Part shown: piece after piece, positions 22,496 through 33,269 of the stretch | Position numbering within the stretch: position 1 is the stretch's first letter | Layout: every line of letters starts with the position of its first letter | Assembly (NCBI RefSeq): GCF_023370075.1 | Contig: NZ_CP097149.1 | Coordinates: 2,912,001-2,976,000 of the forward strand | Direction: 5' to 3' | Origin: Deinococcus sp. QL22 | GTDB taxonomy: Bacteria; Deinococcota; Deinococci; Deinococcales; Deinococcaceae | DNA length: 64,000 nucleotides | The notes under the pieces: model-generated | What the model saw: only the letters and a program-made list of their open reading frames with translations | Databases searched by the model: none | Told to the model about the DNA's origin: nothing | Translations under genes and position numbers: made by a program

Positions 22496-24661
22496 TCAAT
22501 CTGGCGTCATGCCACGAACCACTTCCACAATTCGTTCGCCGTAGGCCTGAATGCGCTTCTCCCCCAGGCCAGCGATGCCGTGCAGATCGGCCATACTGCG
22601 AGGTTGGCGCTGGGCCAGGGCTTCTAGCGTGGCATTCGGAAAAATCAGGAACGCGCTGTGCCCCGATTCGCGGCTGAGGCTGGTGCGGAGTTCGCGCAGG
22701 GCATTGGTGATGGTGGTGGGCGTGACAGCGGAAGCAGCAGGGGTCTCTGGTGCAGCCTTCAGAACACTCAAGACGGCCAAGTTCGAGGACATGCCGCGCA
22801 CCGCCTCGGCCTGCTGGCGGGTGAGAGCTGGTGCCGGGCCACCAGTTGGAGAACCGCTTCCAAGGTCACGAATGACGGCCAGCACGTCGTCTCCGTAAGC
22901 GTCCAGCTTGCGGCCACCCACACCGGTCACGCTGCCCAGGGCCGCCAGACTGCTAGGGCGCATCTGCGCGATGGCGGTCAGGGTAGCATCATGGAAGATG
23001 ACGTATGGCGGCACGCTCTGTTCCCGGGCTTTGTCGAGTCGCCAGGCCCGCAGCGCATCGAACACAGGTTGATCGGCAGGACTGAGGCTGGCCGATCGGT
23101 TGGGGCGGCGTTCGGCACGGCTGACGGTGCGCGGCCGCAACACGTCTTCGCGGAGGCTGAGGGTGGTTTCACCTTTGAGAAGTGGGCGAGCTTTGGCCGT
23201 GGCGATCAGGCTGCCGTGCCCATTGGCATCAGTATTCAGGTAGCCCAGGCTGACCAACTGCCGCAGCACATTGCGCCAGGTTTTTTCGCTGTGATCCGTG
23301 CCCACGCCGTAGGTTGGCAGGAGGTGGTGGCCCATGCCGCGTACTTTTTCGGTGTCGCGGCCCAGGAGCACATCGGTCAGGTGCGCCGCACCGAAGCGGT
23401 TTCCGGTCCGAATGGCGGCAGACAGAGCCATCTGCGCCTCACGGGTAGCGTCACGGGTGCGCGGCGGCGTCAGGCAGATGTCGCAGTTGCCGCAGGGTTC
23501 GGCCATGCTTTCACCAAAGTATTCCAGCAACATCTGGCGGCGGCAGGTGGCCGTTTCGCAGTAAGTCAGCAGGGCGTCCAACTTGGCGGCTTCCACACGG
23601 CGCACCTCGTCGGGCGCGGCACTTTGGGCCAGCATCCGGCGCACGTTGACCACATCGGCCAGGCCGTACACCATCCACGCCGTGCTGGGCAGGCTGTCGC
23701 GGCCCGCACGCCCGGTTTCCTGGTAGTAGCCCTCCATGCTTTTGGGAAGGTCTAAATGGGCGACGAAGCGCACGTTGGGCTTATCTATCCCCATGCCGAA
23801 AGCCACCGTTGCCACCACAATCAGGCCTTCTTCGTTCAGAAAGCGGTTCTGGGCGTACTCACGCTCACGGGGAGCGAGGCCCGCGTGGTAGGGCACGGCG
23901 TCTATGCCCTGCGCCACCAGCCATTTGGCGGTTTCTTCTACCGATTTGCGGCTCATGCAGTACACGATGCCCGCGTCTCCGGCGTGTTCGGCACGAATAA
24001 AATCCAGCAGTTGCGACTTCGGACTTTCTTTACCCGCCACCCGGTACTGAATGTTGGGCCGGTCGAAGGAACTGACAAACGCAGGCGCGCCGGTCAGGCC
24101 CAACACCTGCACGATGTCGGCGCGGGTGCGGTCATCGGCAGTAGCGGTCAGGGCGAGGCGCGGAATGGTGGGGAAGCGGCCCGGCAATACCGACAACTGC
24201 TGGTATTCGGGCCGGAAATCGTGCCCCCACTGAGACACGCAGTGTGCTTCGTCTACTGCAAACAGGGCGATCTGCACACGCTCCAGCAGTTCGAGGGTGT
24301 GCGGCAACAGCAGGCGCTCCGGCGCGGCATACAGCAGATCGAGTTCCCCCGCCATCAGCGCCGATTCCACATCACGGACTTCGCTGAGGCTGAGGCTGGA
24401 GTTCAGGAACGCGGCCCGCACGCCAAGTTGCCGCAGCGTATCCACTTGGTCTTTCATCAGCGCGATCAGGGGCGACACGATAATGCCCACACCGGGCCGC
24501 AGCAGGGCGGGCAACTGGTAGCACAGGCTTTTGCCGCCACCGGTAGGCATCAGCACCAGCGCGTTTCCGCCGTCCAGTACGGTCTGCACGATGCCTTCTT
24601 GCACCCCCCGGAAAGCATCGTAACCCCAGACGGATTTCAGGACTTCCAAGGCAGTTGTCAT
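22496..24661 (-). CDS. recQ: ATP-dependent DNA helicase RecQ
   Basis: 3'-5' superfamily 2 helicase for recombination and repair. Order: Walker A LMPTGGGKSLCYQLP (about 36-50), DEAH box VDEAHCVSQWGHDFRPEY, motif VI YYQETGRAGRD, the zinc site built from CETATC and CGNCDIC, a winged-helix region, then two HRDC domains (about 525-600 and 650-721). The second HRDC ends in HGIAGLGEKRIQAYGERI. The product is 721 residues from the ATG at 24661; a GTG at 24667 is also open. D. radiodurans RecQ is known to carry three HRDC domains, so this one is shorter by about one domain. Confidence 0.96.
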   Translation of the reverse strand: MTTALEVLKSVWGYDAFRGVQEGIVQTVLDGGNALVLMPTGGGKSLCYQLPALLRPGVGIIVSPLIALMKDQVDTLRQLGVRAAFLNSSLSLSEVRDVESALMAGELDLLYAAPERLLLPHTLELLERVQIALFAVDEAHCVSQWGHDFRPEYQQLSVLPGRFPTIPRLALTATADDRTRADIVQVLGLTGAPAFVSSFDRPNIQYRVAGKESPKSQLLDFIRAEHAGDAGIVYCMSRKSVEETAKWLVAQGIDAVPYHAGLAPREREYAQNRFLNEEGLIVVATVAFGMGIDKPNVRFVAHLDLPKSMEGYYQETGRAGRDSLPSTAWMVYGLADVVNVRRMLAQSAAPDEVRRVEAAKLDALLTYCETATCRRQMLLEYFGESMAEPCGNCDICLTPPRTRDATREAQMALSAAIRTGNRFGAAHLTDVLLGRDTEKVRGMGHHLLPTYGVGTDHSEKTWRNVLRQLVSLGYLNTDANGHGSLIATAKARPLLKGETTLSLREDVLRPRTVSRAERRPNRSASLSPADQPVFDALRAWRLDKAREQSVPPYVIFHDATLTAIAQMRPSSLAALGSVTGVGGRKLDAYGDDVLAVIRDLGSGSPTGGPAPALTRQQAEAVRGMSSNLAVLSVLKAAPETPAASAVTPTTITNALRELRTSLSRESGHSAFLIFPNATLEALAQRQPRSMADLHGIAGLGEKRIQAYGERIVEVVRGMTPD

Positions 24662-24667
24662 CGTCAC

Positions 24668-24989
24668 TGGCGGTGTTCCCAGTCCTGACGACCGAGCAAC
24701 GAGAGTGAACTTGGCCGAGCGGCGCGGAGAATGGAGGCCTTACCGGTGCAGTTCCTGTGAGGCTGTAATTCGGAGAACCGCTGAGGGCAACGCGGGTGAA
24801 GAGTAGGAGCAGGGGCGGCAATCATCGGGACTAGCATAGCGCGTTCTGCCCTGAACGTAATGAAAGAGGGTGGGGCTTGGGTTGCGTGGGAAGGGCGTCT
24901 AAGGGTCGAGGGGCCAAGTAGGGCAATCGCCTTCCACATTCACCTCGCCTTCGAGGCAGAGAAGTCAAAAGCCTCAGCCTCACGCGGGA
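24668..24989. other. Gene-free region upstream of recQ
   Basis: No convincing gene. It holds GTCTAAGGGTCGAGG at 24897-24911, a motif that recurs with variations at 6969 and 26540. The IS5-type element begins at its right end. Confidence 0.45.
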
Positions 24990-25010
24990 CTAGGGTCTGT
25001 AGGCCAAGGG
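24990..25010. repeat. Left terminal inverted repeat of the IS5-type element
   Basis: Begins CTAGGGTCTGTAGG; exact complement of 26474-26494. Confidence 0.9.
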
Positions 25011-25058
25011 GCAGGGATACGCCTCCGTCTTTGGGTTGCGTTTGGATCATCAGCTGTG

Positions 25059-25565
25059 TCAGCTGTCAAACCAGAACACCATTCGCAAATCGTGGGGATC
25101 GTCCACGAACGCTTGAAGCTGCGTCAAACCTTCGGTCACAAACCTCGTGTCTGCAACTGCATCACGGTAGGTCACCATCTCCGGCCGAGCCTCTCGTGCG
25201 TCTTGATCAGCAATGGGCTCCAAGCGCACGAGAGGCGGATCCCAATCAAACGTCAACAGCTCGTGCAGGGAAAGCCACGATGGACTGTGCACCTCTGGAT
25301 AGTGCTGTGCTGCCCGCCAAGCATCGCGAACTTCATCACTCACGTCGTCTGGGATCCCACGGCACGGGGAGATCGGGCGCACATTCATTCGGTTCCGCAC
25401 ACCACCCAGGATCGCAAAGAGATCGTAATCGCGACCGATAAACAGCGGCAAGCGCCAGTAGGCTTCTTCCTGTTCCGGAGTGGCCGTGTCCCAGTCCAGA
25501 TCTGGGAGCACCTGAATTCTTTTCCAGCCGTCGTCTTTTCGAACCTCAAAATGCTCGTAGATCAC
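25059..25565 (-). CDS. Conserved hypothetical protein, passenger of the IS5-type element
   Basis: I recognise the pattern of a conserved hypothetical family but no function. The 168-residue soluble protein is rich in Asp, Arg and Trp. Notable segments are GRDYDLFAILGGVRNR (about residues 44-59), ISPCRGIPDDVSDEV and HSPSWLSLHELLTFDW. There is no signal peptide, membrane segment or transposition motif. It lies inside the inverted repeats of the IS5-type element, downstream of the transposase on the same strand. That context could fit a cargo, regulatory or defence-type gene, but nothing in the sequence decides this. Confidence 0.72.
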   Translation of the reverse strand: MIYEHFEVRKDDGWKRIQVLPDLDWDTATPEQEEAYWRLPLFIGRDYDLFAILGGVRNRMNVRPISPCRGIPDDVSDEVRDAWRAAQHYPEVHSPSWLSLHELLTFDWDPPLVRLEPIADQDAREARPEMVTYRDAVADTRFVTEGLTQLQAFVDDPHDLRMVFWFDS

Positions 25566-25641
25566 AACCCATGGCGTTGACGATGACAGACTTCGGCCGA
25601 ATTTTTCAGGCTACTGAAGGTGCAGTCAAGCTCTCCACATC

Positions 25642-26442
25642 TCAGAGCCACAAGAGGATCGCCGCCACTTGGAGCCATGCTTGATAACTCCGGGCCCGTT
25701 TGTCATAACGAGTCGCGATCCTGCGAAAGTGTTTGAAGCGGTTGACCAGGCGCTCCACTTTGTTCCGCTCTTTGTAGACAGCAGGATCGAAGCACAGATC
25801 AGAACCCTGGTCTTTACGCCTGGGAATCGTGACTCGAATGCCACGGCTGTGCAGATACTTCCGAACAGTGGTGTAGCTGTAGCCTTGATCGCCCACGATG
25901 CGATCAGGACGAATCCGCGGGCGGCCCCGTCCGGCGCGTACCACAGCACCTTCTCCAGCAGAGGTTGTAGGTATTTGGATTCATGCCGTTCTCCACCACT
26001 CAGGACGAACGCCATGGGCTTTCCGTGCCCTTCTGCACGTAGATGGATCTTGGTGCTGAAGCCACCCCGGGATCTTCCCAGAGCTTCTTCGGCTTGGCCT
26101 CCACGTGCGCCTGCAGCACATGGATGCTCGAACTACAGTGCCATCGACAAAATGCATTGACCAGTCAAGCTGACCTTTCCGGTCAGCCTGGCGTTGCAAT
26201 TCGGCCCAGACCTGCTGCCAAAGGCCTTTGGCAGTCCAGCGACGGAACCGACTGGCGATCGTGGTCCATTTGCCGAAGCGCTCTGGGACGTCGCGCCACG
26301 GCGCACCTGTTCTGAGGACCCAGAGGATGCCACTGACGATGGGTCGATGCTCTAAATAAGGACGTCCCAGACCGAAGCGGGCTGGGAGGAGGGGTTCCAG
26401 ACGTTGCCACTGTTCATCCGTGATTTCTTCGCGCCACAGCAC
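25642..26442 (-). pseudogene. IS5-family transposase with two compensating frameshifts
   Basis: DUF4096-type N-terminus (ITDEQWQRLEPLLP) and helix-turn-helix-like RTGAPWRDVPERFG, then the first aspartate in HFVDGTVVRA. About 26115 the frame must shift by +1 to read GARGGQAEEALGRSRGG and MAFVLSGGERHESKYL. About 25935 it shifts by -1 to read DRIVGDQGYSY (second aspartate) and YKERNKVERLVNRFKHFRR (glutamate), so the last part is back in the first frame. Net loss is one codon. Some IS5 relatives use one programmed shift; two opposite shifts look more like decay or sequence error. Confidence 0.78.
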
Positions 26443-26473
26443 GAAAAGATACGCTCATTCCCTCAAATTTCAA

Positions 26474-26494
26474 CCCTTGGCCTACAGACCCTAG
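26474..26494. repeat. Right terminal inverted repeat of the IS5-type element
   Basis: Ends CCTACAGACCCTAG; exact complement of 24990-25010. Confidence 0.9.
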
Positions 26495-26650
26495 CCGAAC
26501 TGCGGAGGAGGGCCGCCCACCGAAGCACCCGCCCCAACACCTTAGACCCTTGACCTTTAAACCCTTCAACCTGACCCTACACACCAAAAGAAAGAAGGAC
26601 AACGCTAGGCTGCCCTTCTTCTGATCTGAGAATTTTTGCGCGGCTAAGTG

Positions 26651-27040
26651 TTATTTCTTGCGCTTGGTGGAGGTCGAGGACGGCTTCTTGCCACCGCCTG
26701 CGGTGGTGCGCTCTTTAGCATCACGCATAAAGGAACGTAACTTGGCTTCGAACTGAGGACTCTGACGGCCAATGGCACGGGGCCGGGGCACTTCTTCAGG
26801 TTCTTCCAGCAGTTCTTTGATAGACAAATCGAGGCGGCCCCGGTCGTCGCGGCCCAGAACTTTAACCTCTACGTTCTCGCCCTCGCGGACGTGATCGTGG
26901 ATGTTCCGGACGAATGAGTGGGCGATCTGCGAGATGTGCACAAGACCAGTTTCACCGTTCTCGAACTGGATAAACGCACCGAAATCGGTGACGCGTGTGA
27001 CGCGGCCTTCTGCGACCGCGCCAGAATCAAGCTGCACCAA
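26651..27040 (-). CDS. S1 RNA-binding domain protein
   Basis: A 130-residue protein with one N-terminal S1 domain: GRVTRVTDFGAFIQF, GLVHISQIAHSFV, VKVLGRDDRGRLDLSIKEL. A basic Lys/Arg/Ser-rich tail follows. It resembles the YugI/GSP13 group of small ribosome-associated S1 proteins. The start is TTG at 27040 with AGGAG 7 bases upstream; a GTG three bases later is also possible. The longer frame upstream has no such signal. It faces minC, whose leaderless start is about 120 bp away. Confidence 0.88.
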   Translation of the reverse strand: MVQLDSGAVAEGRVTRVTDFGAFIQFENGETGLVHISQIAHSFVRNIHDHVREGENVEVKVLGRDDRGRLDLSIKELLEEPEEVPRPRAIGRQSPQFEAKLRSFMRDAKERTTAGGGKKPSSTSTKRKK

Positions 27041-27147
27041 GGTTGGACTCCTGAAAGGGCATGAGAAGCATCTTACACCAAATGGGTGAAGACCGCATTC
27101 CGATTTGGCACATCTGACCAATTGAGCGCCACGGGGCAAACTGACGC

Positions 27148-27153
27148 TACAGT
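27148..27153 (+). promoter_or_regulatory. -10 element of minC
   Basis: TACAGT lies 7 bases before the minC ATG, the leaderless arrangement. Confidence 0.5.
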
Positions 27154-27160
27154 GAGGATC

Positions 27161-27793
27161 ATGAAGTTGCGTGGCACGCTGGGTGGATTGAACCTCTTAT
27201 TGGAACCGGGCGACACCGGGACAGACGTGGCCGAGGCTTTGGCCGTCCGGGCGGAATTGCTGGCGACCAGCGTGACCATTGAAGTAGACGGTGATGCCGA
27301 CCCAGAGGCGCTGGTAGCGGCGCTCTCGGCCATCCGGGCAGCAGGCGGAATGCCGGGGCGGGTGCGTGCGCCGCGTGTGACTGTGCCTGGGCCGAATGGT
27401 GCGGGGCCGAATCCCGCCACACCCACAGACTTTGGCCCCGCACAGGCCCGCACCGAAGTCGTGCCGCACAACCTGCGGGCCGGGTTCCGGGGCGAATACC
27501 GGGGCAGCGTGGTGATTCTGGGCGACGTGAATCCAGGTGTAGAAATCGTGGCGGGCGGGGACGTGATCGTGATGGGCGCTTTGCGGGGCGTGGTGCATGC
27601 CGGATTCGGCGGCCACGAGGGAGCCATCGTGTGGGGGCGGCCGATTGCCAGCCCACAGATCCGGATTGGGAACGCGGTGGCCCGCGCCCCGGAAGGCAGT
27701 TCACTGAGCAACATGCGGCGCATGGAGGGGCATGAGGGCGCGGAACTGGCCCGCCTGCAAGACGGCGTGATCGTGATAGACGCGCAAAAATAA
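27161..27793 (+). CDS. minC: Septum site-determining protein MinC
   Basis: Inhibitor of FtsZ polymerisation that places the division site. The 210-residue product has a short N-terminal domain and the C-terminal right-handed beta-helix: RSGQ-like RGEYRGSVVILGDVNPGVEIVAGGDVIVMGALRG splits into turns around residues 115-150, then HAGFGGHEGAIVWG. ATG at 27161 is chosen because the conserved MKLRGTLGG starts there and a TACAGT box lies just upstream. No minD follows in this window; rimP begins 163 bp later. Confidence 0.92.
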   Translation: MKLRGTLGGLNLLLEPGDTGTDVAEALAVRAELLATSVTIEVDGDADPEALVAALSAIRAAGGMPGRVRAPRVTVPGPNGAGPNPATPTDFGPAQARTEVVPHNLRAGFRGEYRGSVVILGDVNPGVEIVAGGDVIVMGALRGVVHAGFGGHEGAIVWGRPIASPQIRIGNAVARAPEGSSLSNMRRMEGHEGAELARLQDGVIVIDAQK

Positions 27794-27856
27794 CGAGAAC
27801 ACAGCGGCCTGCACGCGCTTTGTAACGCCTTTCTGCGAGCTGCGGCCTCTATCCTG

Positions 27857-27862
27857 TATACT
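27857..27862 (+). promoter_or_regulatory. -10 element of the rimP-nusA-infB operon
   Basis: TATACT, about 95 bases before the rimP start, leaving a leader long enough for the hairpins described next. Confidence 0.5.
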
Positions 27863-27875
27863 GGCCTTCAGAATT

Positions 27876-27912
27876 CCTCGATTGAGGGGTGGGTGATTTG
27901 CCCACCTTTTTT
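27876..27912 (+). terminator. Leader attenuator upstream of rimP
   Basis: A small hairpin CCTC-GATT-GAGG (27876-27887) is followed by GGTGGG (27888-27893), loop TGATTTG, CCCACC (27901-27906) and six T residues. This is a complete intrinsic terminator inside the operon leader, 45 bases before rimP. Conserved terminator-like leaders are known before rimP-nusA in several phyla; control by NusA is inferred. Confidence 0.75.
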
Positions 27913-27956
27913 CGTGGAGGGGGTGGTTTTCAGGCCGCAACACTGGCCGACACAAT

Positions 27957-28496
27957 ATGAATAACAACGCAGCCGACAACACCAGTGACCACTTAGCCGA
28001 CAATCCATACGATCAGCCCTTAGCACCCGCAAGTGCGGGTCAGAAGGAAGCCAATCACAAGTTGCAGGCCATCGCACAGGCAGCGGTGGATCATCTGGGC
28101 TTAGAGGTCTTGGAAGTCCAGATGCAGAACATGGGCGGGCAACCCATCGTGCTGGTCAGGATTGACCGCTTAGACGAGCAGCCCGTGACCATGTCTGATC
28201 TGACGAAGGCGAGCCGCGCCGCCGAAGCGGAGTTTGACCGCCTTGACCCGATTGCCAGCGAATACCGCTTGGAATTCGAGTCGCCGGGGGCCAAACGACC
28301 CTTGATTACGGCCCGACACTTCGAACGCATGTTGGGCCTGAAAGCCCGTGTGCGCGGCGAAGGACAGGCGTTTACTGCGCCGATCAAGAGTGTGGACGGC
28401 GATCAGGTGACGTTCGAGGTGTCCGGAGAAGACGTGACCCTCAAGGTGGGCACTTTTCAGGGCAACCTCGCCGAGTTCCCGGATCGTCACCGATGA
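27957..28496 (+). CDS. rimP: Ribosome maturation factor RimP
   Basis: 30S assembly factor. The 179-residue product has an N-terminal polar extension of about 30 residues, then the conserved domain: IAQAAVDHLGLEVLEVQ, VRIDRLDEQPVTMSDLTKASRAAEAEFD, and the hallmark LEFESPGAKRPLITARHFERMLG (a variant of SPGLDRPL), followed by the SH3-like C-terminal domain. It opens the operon with nusA, ylxR and infB. Confidence 0.94.
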   Translation: MNNNAADNTSDHLADNPYDQPLAPASAGQKEANHKLQAIAQAAVDHLGLEVLEVQMQNMGGQPIVLVRIDRLDEQPVTMSDLTKASRAAEAEFDRLDPIASEYRLEFESPGAKRPLITARHFERMLGLKARVRGEGQAFTAPIKSVDGDQVTFEVSGEDVTLKVGTFQGNLAEFPDRHR

Positions 28497-28532
28497 GCCA
28501 CCCTCCATTCAAGTTCAATAAGGAAGCGTGAT

Positions 28533-29717
<1,185 letters not shown>

Positions 29718-29720
29718 GCC

Positions 29721-30002
29721 TTGCCAGACGCCCTGCCCACCACCGACACCCTGCCGAGGCATACGCCTGAGCGCAGTTGTGTCGCGTGCCGCCGCAAACG
29801 CCCGCAAGTAGAGTTTGTGCGCGTGACCCGGCAAGACGGTGTATGGGCAGTGCAGGTCGGCAAACGCAGCGGGCGCGGCGCGTATGTGTGCAGCGACTCG
29901 CCTGCATGCTGGCAAGACAAAAAATTGCGGAGGGCGTTTGGCACTCAGGCGGTGCAGGTGGCCGCACAGCTTGCAGCACGCCAGAATCCCCCCCAGTCTT
30001 GA
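29721..30002 (+). CDS. YlxR/RnpM family RNA-binding protein
   Basis: A 93-residue basic protein of the YlxR family. It has ERSCVACRRKRPQVEFVRV (about residues 17-35), GRGAYVC and CWQDKKLRRAFG. Members bind RNA, and in Bacillus the protein (RnpM) modulates RNase P. The start is TTG at 29721, three bases after the nusA stop, so translation is probably coupled. Place between nusA and infB is the conserved one. Confidence 0.9.
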   Translation: MPDALPTTDTLPRHTPERSCVACRRKRPQVEFVRVTRQDGVWAVQVGKRSGRGAYVCSDSPACWQDKKLRRAFGTQAVQVAAQLAARQNPPQS

Positions 30003-30023
30003 CCCCATCTCATTTAGTACCAA

Positions 30024-31915
<1,892 letters not shown>

Positions 31916-31951
31916 GCCAGAGCGATCAACATCTCGACCCAGTAGCACAAA

Positions 31952-31988
31952 AGAGAGGCGGCCATCCCCACCGGGACACCGCCTCTCT
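31952..31988. terminator. Terminator after infB
   Basis: AGAGAGGCGG (31952-31961) and CCGCCTCTCT (31979-31988) form a 10-bp stem, extended by an inner CCC/GGG. It also serves the convergent gene at 32020. Confidence 0.8.
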
Positions 31989-32019
31989 CTTTGCTTGTTG
32001 GATTGACCTGCTCTAGAGC

Positions 32020-32675
32020 TTAAGCGCCGTCAGTGGGCACTTCTCCACGGGGAGCAGCAGGGGCGGGGCGGTTGTCCGGGCCATTATTGGGGCCATTGCG
32101 GGGGCCGTTGTCGGGGCCGCCGCGTCCGTCTCGGTGAGCGCCGCCGCGTGGGCCGCCTGCCATCAGACCAAATTTGGCGTCTGCCGTAGCGCGGGTCAGG
32201 CGCTGATCGGCCTTGGCCTGCGTCAGTTTGCCTGCTTTGACCTCTCCGGCCAACTGGGTTTTCAGGGCCGCCAGAGCAGAGGCGCGGAGGGTGGCCGTGC
32301 TGACGCCTTTGGCTTTGGCGAGGTCAGCCACCGTTTTCCCGGCTTTGAGCTGCTGGCGCAGGGTGTCGGCGGTCAGACCGAGGGCTTTGGCAACGGCGGC
32401 ATCGATGACGGCGCGGGGCCGTTGGTTGGGGCACCTTGCGGGCCGCCGCGTTGTCCGGGCTGTTGGGTCTGATTCTGGTTGTTCTGGGTGGGCCGGGCCT
32501 GATTGTTCTGGCCCTGAGTAGGACGGGTCTGCTGGGGCTGGTTGCCCTGGGTGCGCTGGGTCTGTACAGCGGGGGCGGTGGGCGTGGTTCCGGCGGCAAA
32601 AGCGGCAACGGTGGTCAGGGGCAAGAGGGCGGCGAGAACGGTCAGGGGAAAGCGGGCCAGTTTACGGTTAGTCAT
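32020..32675 (-). pseudogene. Secreted Gln/Asn/Pro-rich protein, frameshifted
   Basis: ATG at 32675 follows AGGAG and starts a clear signal peptide (LTVLAALLPLTTVAAFAAG). A low-complexity Gln/Asn/Pro/Thr stretch follows. In the frame of the start, translation stops at 32373. A shift of -1 in GGCCCCGCGCC near 32418 restores AVIDAAVAKALGLTADTLR, then AGKTVADLAKAKGVSTATLR and a Gly/Asn/Pro-rich tail to 32020. The second half has helical repeats (GLTADTLRQQL / GVSTATLRASA) like those of small secreted DUF2680-type proteins. A one-base loss or a sequence error in the C run explains it. Confidence 0.72.
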
Positions 32676-32769
32676 GGTGATCTCCTGTGGGGGTGCGGCT
32701 GGAAGTGTGTCTGAAGCTCTGTTCCCGGCCACGAGCAAATAATGGGGGCGGCCTGTTAAACAGGGGCGA

Positions 32770-33204
32770 ATGACAAGGAGGAAAGTTCGGAGGCATGCGC
32801 CTGCCTCTAAAAGCGTTCCCGGTCAGGAGTCCGACAGACTTGTTTTGATATGCTGCGGCGCTTTGAGACGTTCCGGGTTTCCTCAACATTTCTGGTCGCA
32901 CGTGCTGGCGTGGCCGGGACTGCTGACGTTGCTGTCGGTATTGGCCGTGCTGCTGGGGTCGCCGCCGCCCACGCCCGAGGCCGGAGCCAGAATATCGGCG
33001 GGCAGTGTCGCGCCCGTGTTGCCGGAACTGCGCCCCACGCCTCAGCCGTCGCCGGGTTCGCCCACGCTGACGCCCGCGCCCGCCGAACCGGTGGTGCTGC
33101 CGCGTGCGCCTTATGCCGGGGCCGTGGCATTGCCTGTGTGGGACGCGCCGCTGTACAGGATCGACCTGACTGTGTTGGGCCGACGCCAAACCGACGGCGG
33201 TTAG
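32770..33204 (+). CDS. Small proline-rich membrane protein upstream of secDF
   Basis: I do not recognise a family. The frame gives one hydrophobic segment (HVLAWPGLLTLLSVLAVLLG, about residues 45-64) followed by a Pro/Thr/Ala-rich exported region and a short folded-looking end (LPVWDAPLYRIDLTVLG). That pattern is more protein-like than the other frames here. The start is unsure: ATG at 32770 or a TTG near 32845. It ends 65 bp before secDF on the same strand, so the two may be cotranscribed. Confidence 0.5.
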   Translation: MTRRKVRRHAPASKSVPGQESDRLVLICCGALRRSGFPQHFWSHVLAWPGLLTLLSVLAVLLGSPPPTPEAGARISAGSVAPVLPELRPTPQPSPGSPTLTPAPAEPVVLPRAPYAGAVALPVWDAPLYRIDLTVLGRRQTDGG

Positions 33205-33269
33205 GGCGGGTTGAATCTCTCCGACCACCCACACCCCACCTTCCACAACCCACATCAGGAGTTTTCCCT

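Larger units (their letters stand above)
24990..26494 (-). mobile_element. IS5-family element with a passenger gene
   Basis: Perfect 21-bp inverted repeats lie at 24990-25010 and 26474-26494. The outer CTAG on both sides is palindromic and may be the target duplication (YTAR type), which would make the element proper 24994-26490, about 1.5 kb. It contains a frameshifted IS5-type transposase and a 168-residue gene in the same orientation. No inner copy of the repeat is seen between the two genes, so they share one element. This is longer than an ordinary IS5/IS427 element of about 0.85 kb. Confidence 0.82.

Noticed and set aside
32850..33269. N-terminal extension of SecDF in frame
   Set aside because: The extension is Arg/Ala/Gly noise without structure, and a ribosome site lies before the GTG at 33270.
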